From assembly GCF_010550245.1 (NCBI RefSeq), contig NZ_JAAGLU010000028.1, positions 1 to 64,000 on the forward strand: a stretch of DNA of 64,000 nucleotides. Direction: 5' to 3'. Under the pieces are notes generated by a model. It saw nothing but the letters and a program-made list of their open reading frames with translations. It ran no database searches and was not told where the DNA came from. Shown here piece after piece: positions 25,457 through 33,794 of this stretch; position 1 is the stretch's first letter; each line of letters opens with the position of its first letter. The DNA is from Streptomyces sp. SID12501 (GTDB lineage Bacteria; Actinomycetota; Actinomycetes; Streptomycetales; Streptomycetaceae). A program made the position numbers and the translations under genes.

Positions 25457-26705
25457 TCAGGTGCCGCAAGGAAGGTGTCCGGAAATCGCTGAGATCAGGT
25501 TGTCCAGGAAGAAGAGCAGGAGTGAATCGGAATCGGAGGCATTGCGGGCACGTATCGCTATTTGCCTGCTGTTTGCAGCTCTGGGGCTGACCAATGCCGC
25601 TTGGTCCTCTCGAATTCCGGACATTCGCCAAAATGTGGGTGCGGACAATGCGACCTGGGGGCTGGTGGGCGCATCATCGGCTGTGGGAGATCTGGTCGCG
25701 ATCGCGGTGACCATGGTCCTCATCGGCACAACGAGGATTCGGAAGCTCACCCGTGTCGGCGCCCTCCTGATGCTGCTGAGCGGGCCGCTGCTCGCCGGGG
25801 CCTCGGCATTCGTCGCGCTGGCCGCCGGGCTGGTGATCTGGGGCTTCGGTGCGACCCTGCTGGCCACCGCGATCAACACCCAGGGTGTGAGCGCTGAAAC
25901 GACCTACGACCGGCGCATGGTGCCGTTCTTCCACGCCTGCTACAGCTGCAGTGTGCTCGTCGGAGGCTTGTACGGTTCGGCATCGGCTGCCCTGGGAGTG
26001 ACTCCAGGAGTGCAACTGGCCATCAGTACAGCGACCTTCGGGCTTCTGCTGCTGGTGACCGCCAACTGGCTGCCTGACGACGCTCCGCAGGCGGACAGTT
26101 CTCACACCCCGCTGAGAGAACGGCTTCGGAACCGCTGGGGTCCCCAGCTGCGGGTGCTCGCCCTCCTCGCCTTCGTCGCTTCCTTCATCGAGGGAACGGT
26201 CGGCCAGTGGTCCGCCATCTACGCCACCGACAGCGCGGGCGCGAACGCCGCGGTGGCTGCCGGGGTCTATACCGCCTTCACCGTTGCCATCCTGGTCGTC
26301 CGCCTGGTCGGAGACCTCATCATGCAACGCGTCGCGGTCCGGACGTTCCTGCAGTGGTCGCTCCTCATCGCCGGGCTGGGGATCGCGACGGTGATCCTGT
26401 GGCCGTCCACGGCAACGGTGATCGTCGGCTTCGTTCTCGCGGGTGTCGGCATCGGCTGCGTCATGCCGGCGGTGATCCGCCTGGCCGGAAAACAGCCGGA
26501 CGTCAGCGCGGGCGAGGGAGTCTCCACAGTGACCCTCGGACAGTGGCCCGGCTTCCTCCTGGCGTCGCCTGTCATCGGCGTCGTCGCGGGCGCCACGGAT
26601 CTCCGTACGGCGCTCACGCTGCTGATCGTCTGCGGCGTCGGCGGCGCGCTGTTGGCAAGGAAGGTGCGGCAGGTCGAACTCCATCAGGAACCCAGGGGCA
26701 CATGA
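25443..26705 (+). CDS. MFS transporter (YbjJ-like)
   Basis: A 420-residue membrane protein with about 12 hydrophobic segments from residue 38 (ARIAICLLFAALGL). WSSRIPDIRQNVG after helix 1 and FFHACYSCSVLVGGL in the first half are typical of YbjJ/fucose-permease-like MFS proteins. It may export a small product of the adjacent radical SAM and methyltransferase genes. The start is unsure: ATG 25443 overlaps the glycosyltransferase fragment and the first 35 residues are a charged, unconserved-looking stretch. Confidence 0.82.
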   Translation: MRSFNQVPQGRCPEIAEIRLSRKKSRSESESEALRARIAICLLFAALGLTNAAWSSRIPDIRQNVGADNATWGLVGASSAVGDLVAIAVTMVLIGTTRIRKLTRVGALLMLLSGPLLAGASAFVALAAGLVIWGFGATLLATAINTQGVSAETTYDRRMVPFFHACYSCSVLVGGLYGSASAALGVTPGVQLAISTATFGLLLLVTANWLPDDAPQADSSHTPLRERLRNRWGPQLRVLALLAFVASFIEGTVGQWSAIYATDSAGANAAVAAGVYTAFTVAILVVRLVGDLIMQRVAVRTFLQWSLLIAGLGIATVILWPSTATVIVGFVLAGVGIGCVMPAVIRLAGKQPDVSAGEGVSTVTLGQWPGFLLASPVIGVVAGATDLRTALTLLIVCGVGGALLARKVRQVELHQEPRGT

Positions 26706-26750
26706 ACGCCGGACAGGCCGCCAGAAGCGGCCGGAAATGCGAGTGACATC

Positions 26751-27521
26751 GTGCGCACACTGAACTTCGTTGACTTCGAAGGCGGCTTCGGGTGCTATAC
26801 GCCGGCTGCCGACAACCCGGTATTCGTCGAAGCGGAGATCATCTATTCCGAGCTGTTCCAGAAGGACACCTACCTGAAGAACATGGATCCCATCCGGCCG
26901 GGCGGGCTCGTCATCGACGCGGGCGCCAACATCGGACTGTTCGCCCTGTTCATCAAACGGCGTCACCCCGACGTCCGCGTGCTGGCGATCGAGCCGATAC
27001 CGGACAACGTACGGGCTCTGCACGCGAACATCGAACTGCACGGGCTCGATGGGGTCACGGTGTGCCCGAAGGGGCTGTCGGACGAGAGCGGCCTGCGCGA
27101 GTTCTACTACTTCCCGTCGATGCCTGGGAACTCGACCACCCAGCTGGCCGAAAAGCTCAGGGACCGGGAAACCATGACCACCTACGCGGAGCGCCGGGTG
27201 GCCGAGGAGGTGTTCCAGCACGAAACGGTGAGCGTTCAGGTCGCCAGGCTTTCCGAGATTCTCGGCAGTACGGAGCCGTCCGACGAGGTGGACCTGCTGA
27301 AGATGGACATCGAGGGCGACGAGGTAGCGGCACTGCGCGGCATAGACGACGCCGACTGGGCGCGCATTCGTCAGGTCGTGATGGAGGTCCACGCAGCCAG
27401 GAACCAACTGCCGAGCGTCCTGGAGCTGCTCACGGCACAGGGATTCACCGCGGAGGTCGAGACGCCGGCGGACATCCCCGACGGGCTCGACAACAAGATT
27501 GTCCACGCACGCCGTATCTGA
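26751..27521 (+). CDS. FkbM-family methyltransferase
   Basis: A 256-residue SAM-dependent methyltransferase. The SAM-binding motif I is VIDAGANIGLFALF, the acidic motif is VLAIEPIPDN, and the FkbM-typical end VDLLKMDIEGDEVAALRG is present. FkbM proteins O-methylate hydroxyls on polyketides, sugars and peptides. It starts with GTG 45 bases after the MFS gene, so the two probably share a transcript. The substrate is unknown. Confidence 0.87.
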   Translation: MRTLNFVDFEGGFGCYTPAADNPVFVEAEIIYSELFQKDTYLKNMDPIRPGGLVIDAGANIGLFALFIKRRHPDVRVLAIEPIPDNVRALHANIELHGLDGVTVCPKGLSDESGLREFYYFPSMPGNSTTQLAEKLRDRETMTTYAERRVAEEVFQHETVSVQVARLSEILGSTEPSDEVDLLKMDIEGDEVAALRGIDDADWARIRQVVMEVHAARNQLPSVLELLTAQGFTAEVETPADIPDGLDNKIVHARRI

Positions 27522-27629
27522 CTCCGCCGTGCCTGTCGTGCTCGCTGAAGCGCGGGGTGGGGTGCCAGGGCCTGTCGTGAGTCCGGTGAGGCCCGGCTCA
27601 CGGCGGGCCCCCGCCCCGCTCCGCGTGCG

Positions 27630-29135
27630 TCAGTTCGGGCTCGTGCAGCTGCTGCCGTTCAGCGTGAAGTCGAACGGGGCCTCGTTCTTGCCCTGCCAGC
27701 TGGCGAGGAAGCCGAAGGAGACCGTGCCGCCGGCCGCGACGGCCCTGTTGTAGTCGGCGGCCGTGGCCGTGACGCGGGCGCCGTCCTGGGAGAAGCCCGC
27801 GTCCCACATCTGGCTGACCTGCTGGCCGTCGCGGAAGCTCCAGGCGATGCGCCAGCCGTCGACGGCCGTCGTGGAGGTGACGCTGATGGTGGCCTGGAAG
27901 CCGTCGGGCCACTCGTTGACGAGGTCGTACTCGACCTCGCAGGACACCGGTGCGCTCTCGTCGGGGCTCGGCTGCGGAGTCTCGGCGTGCGCGGTGGACG
28001 CGGAGGTGCCCTGGGGCTCCGTGTCGGGCTTGTCGGCGGGTGTCGGGGACGACTCCGGGTCCGGGGCGTCCGACTGCCGGGGAACCGGGGACGGAGTGGA
28101 GCCCGCGGGGACGGTCAGGCCGGACGGCAGGACGGGTGACGGGTCCATCACGGGCTTCCCGTCGGTCACGCCGCCCTTCGCGGAGGGGTTGTTGCCCGAG
28201 CCGTCGAAGGGCATCAGCGAGACCGTGAGCGCCAGCCCGGAGACGAGGACGGCGGCGACCATGATCGCCGTACGGCCGATGCGCGGGCGGTACTCCCCGA
28301 TGGTCAGACCGGTGTTGATGCCCGCTTCGGAGCGCCCGCCGAGGAGACCGGCCTCGGCCGCGCGGCGGCGCCGTTCCAGGTAGGCGAGCCCGCCCCAGCC
28401 GATGACACCGCCGGCGAGCGCGGCGGACAGCCCGCTGATCCCGCCGTACAGCCGCAGGCAGGCGGCGGCCTCGGCGCACTCCACGCAGGTCGCGAGGTGC
28501 CGGGAGAGGTCCTCGGGGACCTCGGCGCCCTGCGAGCGGGTGACCGCGTCGAGCAGCCGGGCGTAGCGGCGGCAGTCGGAGCTCAGCGGGGTGTCGAGCA
28601 GGTTGCGCTGGCAGCGGTCCCTGAACAGGACGCGTACCTGGGCGAGTTCCTCGGCGGCGTTGACCGGGTCGAGGCCGAGCCGGCGGGCCACCTGGGCCAG
28701 CGGCAGCGCCTCCACCTCGGCCAGCCAGAGCAGGGCGGCGTCCGGTTCCTGCATGTCGCGCAGGGAGCGCAGGGCGAGCGGGCGGCGCAGCGGCGGCCCC
28801 ACGTACCGGGCGGCCTTGTCGGAGTTGAGCCACAATCGCAGGTCGGGGTCGAGGTGGTTGCCGTGCCCGGTCTCCTCCCAGGACACGGCGGTACTGCGAA
28901 CTGCCGCCAGCAGCAGGGGTATCCAGGGCAGGCGGGGTATGCGGCGCCCGGTGCTGCGGGCCCCGAAGTCGGCGGCCCGGGCCGCGTGGATACCGTGCGT
29001 GAACGCCTCGGCGGCCAGTTCGGTGCCGGCGGACGAGCCGGACGTGCACAGGTCGGCGTACGAGAGGACCGCGTCCCAGCACTCGGAGAACAGCGCTGCT
29101 TCGGCGGCGTCCTGAGGGGTCGGCAGATCTGGCAT
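27630..29135 (-). CDS. sigma-like / ZAS / cellulose-binding (CBM2) membrane fusion
   Basis: A 501-residue one-pass membrane protein. Residues 1 to about 180 look like a degenerate sigma-factor-like module with a region-4-like helix-turn-helix (WLAEVEALPLAQVARRLGLD). Residues 213-220 carry the anti-sigma zinc motif HLATCVEC. A transmembrane helix lies at about 289-308 (RTAIMVAAVLVSGLALTVSL), then a Pro/Ser/Thr-rich spacer and a C-terminal family 2 carbohydrate-binding module (about 395-501, with Cys near each end and Trp-rich strands). The layout suggests an outside polysaccharide sensor joined to an inside transcription element. ATG 29135 has GGAG nine bases upstream; 29153 is the alternative. 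Confidence 0.8.
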   Translation of the reverse strand: MPDLPTPQDAAEAALFSECWDAVLSYADLCTSGSSAGTELAAEAFTHGIHAARAADFGARSTGRRIPRLPWIPLLLAAVRSTAVSWEETGHGNHLDPDLRLWLNSDKAARYVGPPLRRPLALRSLRDMQEPDAALLWLAEVEALPLAQVARRLGLDPVNAAEELAQVRVLFRDRCQRNLLDTPLSSDCRRYARLLDAVTRSQGAEVPEDLSRHLATCVECAEAAACLRLYGGISGLSAALAGGVIGWGGLAYLERRRRAAEAGLLGGRSEAGINTGLTIGEYRPRIGRTAIMVAAVLVSGLALTVSLMPFDGSGNNPSAKGGVTDGKPVMDPSPVLPSGLTVPAGSTPSPVPRQSDAPDPESSPTPADKPDTEPQGTSASTAHAETPQPSPDESAPVSCEVEYDLVNEWPDGFQATISVTSTTAVDGWRIAWSFRDGQQVSQMWDAGFSQDGARVTATAADYNRAVAAGGTVSFGFLASWQGKNEAPFDFTLNGSSCTSPN

Positions 29136-29213
29136 ATGGGGGGACTCCAGCATCAACGGCTTGCACACGCCAACGTCAAGGTCAACTGACCCCACGAGAA
29201 GGGGAGTTGGGGA

Positions 29214-29229
29214 CCGTTTTGCAAAACGG
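29214..29229. promoter_or_regulatory. 16-bp perfect palindrome upstream of sigma-CBM2 gene
   Basis: CCGTTTTGCAAAACGG is a perfect palindrome 79 bases upstream of the sigma-CBM2 gene. A second element, ACATGT twice (29277-29282 and 29287-29292), lies further out. Both fit operator sites. Apart from these, the 299-base gap 29136-29434 shows nothing I can call. Confidence 0.6.
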
Positions 29230-29434
29230 AGCCCGAGCTTTTCACGTTTCCCGCACAACTGACAAGCGACGTATCCACATGTCGCAACATGTCAACCCGG
29301 GCTCGCCGTACGGTGGTCCGAGGTGGGAAAAACGACCGGATTCGTTCCCCGGAAGCACGACCCCACCGTCCCCCCGTACGGATCCCGGCGGCGTTCCGTT
29401 CAGACCTTCGGCCCCTTCAGTCCCATCGGCCCCT

Positions 29435-30766
29435 TCAGACGCTCGATGCCGGATCCCGGGCCGGCAGGCTGTCCATGAAGGAACTGACGGAGAAGACGGC
29501 GCGGCCGGGGCCGGGTTCGCCGTAGCCGGGGGGCGAGGCGAGGCCGAACTCGTCCATCGTGGCGCGGTAGGCCTCGAGCAGGCGGATGTGGTACTCCAGC
29601 GGCGCGCCCTGGGGATTGGCCTTGCCGAGCGGGGTGGTGGGCTCGGGGCACCAGGTGGTGAAGCGGGGCGTGATGCCGTGCGACATGAAGAAGCGCAGGC
29701 CCTCGGTGGTGGAGGCGATCGCCTCGTCGACCGTCGTGAACCCGGACGGCTCGGCCATCTCCACGCCGGCCACGAAGTTGGGGATGACGTTGCGTGCGCC
29801 GAAGACGTCCGCCGAGTCGAGGATGCGCTTGTGCCACTCGTCGCGGCCTACGTAGCGCTCCTTGCCGGGGCAGTACAGCTCGAACAGCTTGCGGTCCCAC
29901 ACCTCGTAGTTGGGGTGGTAGATCTGCACGCCGTAGTCCTTGAAGCGCTGTACGTCGTCCTTCGGCAGCGCCTGGGCGACGACCTTGCCGATCCAGCGGC
30001 CCGGGAAGTGCTCCTCGATGGCCTTGGCGTACATGCCGTAGAAGTCGGCCTCGTCCCGGCCCTGGAGCTTGGAGGTGATGGCGCCGCCGGTGAGGGTGTA
30101 GGCGGTGGAGGCCTTCGCCGTGTCGTAGCGGTCGATGATCTCCAGGGCTTCCAGGACCTCGTCGACGTCCTTGACGCCCGTGTAGGGCCGCCCGGCCGCC
30201 TTGTGCTGGCGCCAGTTGTGGTTGATGTCGCAGTACTGGCACTCCTCCTTGGCGCCGAAGTACTGGCAGACCCGGAAGACGGTCAGATAGATGAGGTAGC
30301 CCCACTGGATGGTGGGGGCGACCTCCATCACGGACTTCCCGTTGGAGAGCTTGTGCTTGTAGTACTCGGGCATCGGTGGCACCCCGACGTCGGAGATCCG
30401 CTTCCCGTCCAGGTAGAGCCCGAGGACGCCGTCCTCGTCGGACGCCACCCGGTAGGGCGAGGCGGGGTTCACCCGCACCGAGACGACGGTCCGGCGCAGG
30501 TCGTAGGGGCCGCCGGTGAGGATGATCTCCTCCGGCGGGCGGCGCAGCGCGGCCTCGCCCAGCTCGGGGAGGGTGCCGTGGTCGAAGGAGAAGATGAAGT
30601 ACGACTTCGGTTTGACGTCGCCGACTGCCTCGTTGGTGGTATCGCTGAGCGCGGACGGGTCGAAGGCCACACCACCCCTGAGCAGGTCCTCTTTGAAGAC
30701 TGCTTCGCGCGGTACGTGCGGAAAGCGCTCCATCAGATCCTCGACCAGCGCGGTGCGGCTGCCCAT
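29435..30766 (-). CDS. radical SAM protein, non-canonical Cys spacing
   Basis: A 443-residue protein. The likely SAM-cluster cysteines are in VCQYFGAKEECQYCDIN, spaced Cx(8)Cx(2)C instead of the usual Cx(3)Cx(2)C, followed by a Gly-rich LTGGAI. YHPNYEVWDRKLFE and FTTWCPEPTTPLGKANPQ look like conserved substrate-side motifs. ATG 30766 follows GGAGGAG. It is divergent from alditol oxidase with 149 bases between. I recognise the fold class but not a function. Confidence 0.78.
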   Translation of the reverse strand: MGSRTALVEDLMERFPHVPREAVFKEDLLRGGVAFDPSALSDTTNEAVGDVKPKSYFIFSFDHGTLPELGEAALRRPPEEIILTGGPYDLRRTVVSVRVNPASPYRVASDEDGVLGLYLDGKRISDVGVPPMPEYYKHKLSNGKSVMEVAPTIQWGYLIYLTVFRVCQYFGAKEECQYCDINHNWRQHKAAGRPYTGVKDVDEVLEALEIIDRYDTAKASTAYTLTGGAITSKLQGRDEADFYGMYAKAIEEHFPGRWIGKVVAQALPKDDVQRFKDYGVQIYHPNYEVWDRKLFELYCPGKERYVGRDEWHKRILDSADVFGARNVIPNFVAGVEMAEPSGFTTVDEAIASTTEGLRFFMSHGITPRFTTWCPEPTTPLGKANPQGAPLEYHIRLLEAYRATMDEFGLASPPGYGEPGPGRAVFSVSSFMDSLPARDPASSV

Positions 30767-30915
30767 CCCGTGTCTCCTCCAGCTCCGGCGGTACTCCGGC
30801 GTTCGACTCCTCACGGTATGCCCCCGCCTGCGTGTCCGTGGCCGCGGGGCCCCTCGGGCATGTCACACGGGGCTGCGTGAGAGGGTCGACACATCTGAGC
30901 GGAGGGACGGACCCG

Positions 30916-32160
30916 ATGGCCGAGACGCTGACCAACTGGGCGGGCAACATCATCTTCACGCCCACGGAGCTGCACCGACCGGGCTCCCTGGACGCCCTGC
31001 GGACGCTGGTGGCCGAGAGCCCGCGGGTGCGGGTGCTGGGCAGCGGGCACTCGTTCAACGAGATCGCCGAGCCGGGCGACGGCGGTGTGCTGCTCTCCCT
31101 GGCCGGGCTGGAGCGGGAGGTCGACGTCGACACGGCGGCCCGTACGGTACGGGTCGGGGGCGGGGTCCGGTACGCGGAGCTGGCCCGGGCCGTCCACGGG
31201 CGCGGGCTCGCGCTGCCGAACATGGCGTCCCTGCCGCACATCTCGGTGGCGGGTTCGGTGGCGACCGGCACGCACGGTTCGGGGGTGGGCAACGGCTCGC
31301 TGGCCGCCCCGGTGCGTGAGGTCGAGCTGGTCACGGCGGACGGCTCGACGGTGACGATCACCCGGGGCGAGGACCGGTTCGACGGCGCCGTCACCGCGCT
31401 GGGCGCCCTGGGCGTCGTCACGGCCCTCACTCTCGACCTGGAGGCGGACTTCGAGGTCGAGCAGTACGTGTTCACCGAACTGCCGCTGGACGGGCTGGAC
31501 TTCGAGGCGGTGGCGGGCGCCGCGTACAGCGTGAGCCTGTTCACGGACTGGCGTGCGCCGGGCTTCAGGCAGGTGTGGCTGAAGCGGCGTACCGACCAGG
31601 CACGGCAGGACTTCCCGTGGGCCGCGCCCGCCACCGAGGCGATGCACCCGGTGCCGGGGATGCCTGCCGTCAACTGCACCGCGCAGTTCGGTGTACCGGG
31701 GCCCTGGCATGAGCGACTCCCGCACTTCCGGGCGGAGTTCACGCCGAGCAGCGGCGAGGAGCTCCAGTCGGAGTACCTGCTGCCGCGCCCGTACGCCCTG
31801 GACGCCCTGCGCTCGCTCGACGCGATCCGGGACGTCGTCGCGCCGGTGCTCCAGGTGTGCGAGGTCCGGACGATCGCCGCCGACACGCAGTGGCTGAGCC
31901 CGGCGTACGGGCGGGACAGTGTGGCGTTCCACTTCACCTGGGTGGCGGACACCGACGCGGTGCTGCCCGTGGTCCGGCGGGTCGAGGCCGCACTGAACCC
32001 GTACGGGGCGCGTCCGCACTGGGGCAAGGTGTTCACCGTGCCGGCGGAGGTGGTGCGCGGACGGTATCCGAAGCTGGCGGACTTCGCGGCGCTGGCGGCG
32101 TTCCTGGACCCCTCGAAGAAGTTCACGAACGCGTTCGTACGGGAGGTGCTCGGCGACTGA
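30916..32160 (+). CDS. aldO: alditol oxidase
   Basis: A 414-residue FAD oxidase strongly resembling Streptomyces AldO (xylitol/sorbitol oxidase), which oxidises the terminal hydroxyl of sugar alcohols to aldehydes with release of H2O2. The covalent FAD site is the His in LGSGHSFNE (H45). The FAD-binding N-terminal domain contains SLPHISVAGSVATGTHGSG and the C-terminal ends KKFTNAFVREVL. ATG 30916 lies 8 bases after GGAGGGA; length equals the known enzyme (about 418). Confidence 0.93.
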   Translation: MAETLTNWAGNIIFTPTELHRPGSLDALRTLVAESPRVRVLGSGHSFNEIAEPGDGGVLLSLAGLEREVDVDTAARTVRVGGGVRYAELARAVHGRGLALPNMASLPHISVAGSVATGTHGSGVGNGSLAAPVREVELVTADGSTVTITRGEDRFDGAVTALGALGVVTALTLDLEADFEVEQYVFTELPLDGLDFEAVAGAAYSVSLFTDWRAPGFRQVWLKRRTDQARQDFPWAAPATEAMHPVPGMPAVNCTAQFGVPGPWHERLPHFRAEFTPSSGEELQSEYLLPRPYALDALRSLDAIRDVVAPVLQVCEVRTIAADTQWLSPAYGRDSVAFHFTWVADTDAVLPVVRRVEAALNPYGARPHWGKVFTVPAEVVRGRYPKLADFAALAAFLDPSKKFTNAFVREVLGD

Positions 32161-32213
32161 CCCCGGGCCGGATACGGCGCCACGTGCGCGGAGACTTTCA
32201 TCAGCCCCTTTCC

Positions 32214-32230
32214 TAACCCCTTGTCGAACC
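32214..32230. promoter_or_regulatory. candidate ROK-regulator site, copy 1
   Basis: TAACCCCTTGTCGAACC lies about 100 bases upstream of the ROK gene. The core AACCCCTTGYCGAA recurs at 33682-33695 upstream of the sugar ABC operon. A shared operator for the ROK regulator is the simplest reading. Confidence 0.5.
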
Positions 32231-32332
32231 TCCCCCACTGCCCATAGCCTTGCGCCGCGCCGGTGCCGTCGTGCTCCGGTCTGTCCGTATTCAGGTCTGC
32301 ACTGAGGTCTGCACGGCGAGGGGGCAAGCCCG

Positions 32333-33571
32333 GTGGTGAAGCGCACGTCACGTGACATCCGCACCGCGAACCGCTACGAGGTGCTGCGCCAGATCATCGC
32401 CGAGTCGCCGACGTCCCGGCAGGAACTGGCCGCCGCCACCGGGCTCAGTCTCGCCACGGTCGCCACGCTCGTCGGGGAACTCATCGACCTGCGGATGATC
32501 ACGGAGGTCGGGTTCGAGGACTCGGCGGGCGGTCGTCCCCGGGGCCTCGTGGCCGTCAACGCGTCGGGGGGCGCGTTGATCGGCGTCGACATCGCGGAGA
32601 CGTACGTCCATGTCGAACTGTTCGACCTCGGGCTGAACGTGCTGGCCCGCGCCGAGGAGGACGTCCGCCCCGGCGAGAGCCTCCCCGAGCAGGTGGTCGG
32701 CCATGTCGCCGCCGCCGTCGGCTCGGTGGTCACGCAGGCCGGGATCGAGGGTGCCCGGGTGCTCGGTGTCGGCGTGAGCGTGCCGGGGCAGGTGGACCGC
32801 GCGACCGGCATCGCGGAGTACGCGCCCAACTGGGACTGGCACGACGTGCCGCTGCTCGACCTGCTCACCGAGCACATCGCCTACCCCCTCCACCTGGACA
32901 ACCCGCTGCGCGCCGGCGCGTTGGCCGAGCTCTGGTTCGGGGCCGCGCGCGGGCGCGGCAACGCCGTGGTGGTCAACCTCGGGACCGGTGTGGGCGCCGG
33001 GCTGATCCTGGGCGGCGGGCTGCACCGGGGGGTGAGCAACAGTGCCGGCGAGTGGGGCCACACCACGATCGTCCTGGACGGCCGACCGTGCCGCTGCGGC
33101 AACCAGGGCTGCGTGGAGACCTACGTCGGCGCGCCCGGCATCATGCTGAACCTGCGGGAACTCAGCCCCGGCAGCCCGCTGTTGCACCCGGAGGACCAGA
33201 CCGCCACCATCGACGCACTGGCCCGGGGGATGATCGAGCAGGACCCGGTGGCGGTCCAGGTCGTCCGCGACACCGCCCGTTACCTCGGTGCCGGCATCGC
33301 CACCCTGGTCAACATCTTCAACCCCGAAGTGATCGTGCTCAGCAGCTGGGTTGCGGCCGCCCTCGGTGAACCGCTGGTCGCCGAGGTGCGCGAGGCCGTC
33401 GCCCGGCACGCGCTGCCCCGGCCGTTGGCCGCCACCGAGATCGTCCTCTCCCCGATCCCCCACGCCCCGGCGTGTCTGGGCGCGGCGACCTTCGCTCTCG
33501 AAGGCGCCCTGTCCGCGGTCACCCAACGGTCGTCGGCCGCTCGTCGCAGCGGTCCGGTGCCACTGAAATAG
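32333..33571 (+). CDS. ROK-family transcriptional regulator
   Basis: A 412-residue repressor. The N-terminal winged helix (SRQELAAATGLSLATVATLV, residues 28-47) precedes a ROK sugar-kinase-like domain with GVDIAETYVHVELF, NLGTGVGAGLI and the zinc motif CRCGNQGCVE. ROK repressors release DNA on binding a sugar. It is immediately upstream of the sugar importer and beta-galactosidase genes. GTG 32333 is the first of two adjacent GTGs; either may be used. Confidence 0.9.
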   Translation: MVKRTSRDIRTANRYEVLRQIIAESPTSRQELAAATGLSLATVATLVGELIDLRMITEVGFEDSAGGRPRGLVAVNASGGALIGVDIAETYVHVELFDLGLNVLARAEEDVRPGESLPEQVVGHVAAAVGSVVTQAGIEGARVLGVGVSVPGQVDRATGIAEYAPNWDWHDVPLLDLLTEHIAYPLHLDNPLRAGALAELWFGAARGRGNAVVVNLGTGVGAGLILGGGLHRGVSNSAGEWGHTTIVLDGRPCRCGNQGCVETYVGAPGIMLNLRELSPGSPLLHPEDQTATIDALARGMIEQDPVAVQVVRDTARYLGAGIATLVNIFNPEVIVLSSWVAAALGEPLVAEVREAVARHALPRPLAATEIVLSPIPHAPACLGAATFALEGALSAVTQRSSAARRSGPVPLK

Positions 33572-33681
33572 GTCCGGTCCAACCCTCAACCACCCGCGCG
33601 GGAACCGCTGTTGAGGCGGCCCGCCAATCCGTCGTGTCCGATATCCCGAACGGTCGGCAACGTTTCGAACGGGCTTCGTCC

Positions 33682-33696
33682 AACCCCTTGCCGAAG
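33682..33696. promoter_or_regulatory. candidate ROK-regulator site, copy 2
   Basis: AACCCCTTGCCGAAGG, followed by a second AGCCGAAGG at 33701-33709, sits about 100 bases upstream of the binding-protein gene. It matches the site in front of the ROK gene in 13 of 14 core bases. The rest of the gap 33572-33794 has CGAACGG twice near 33646-33671. Confidence 0.5.
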
Positions 33697-33794
33697 GCTT
33701 AGCCGAAGGTTAACGTCCGGCTCCGCACCTCCTGTTTCAGCCACTCGGCGTTGAGCCCGTGGCCCGCAGCCGCACAAGAGACAAGGACGTCACC

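Noticed and set aside
23125..27521. A classical lanthipeptide or other RiPP cluster
   Set aside because: No LanM/LanB-like, RRE or leader-peptide gene was seen, only one SPASM enzyme and an uncertain 27-codon frame.
29400..32351. 983-residue minus-strand frame across two genes
   Set aside because: Shadow of the radical SAM gene (another frame) and of alditol oxidase (opposite strand); no domain is visible.
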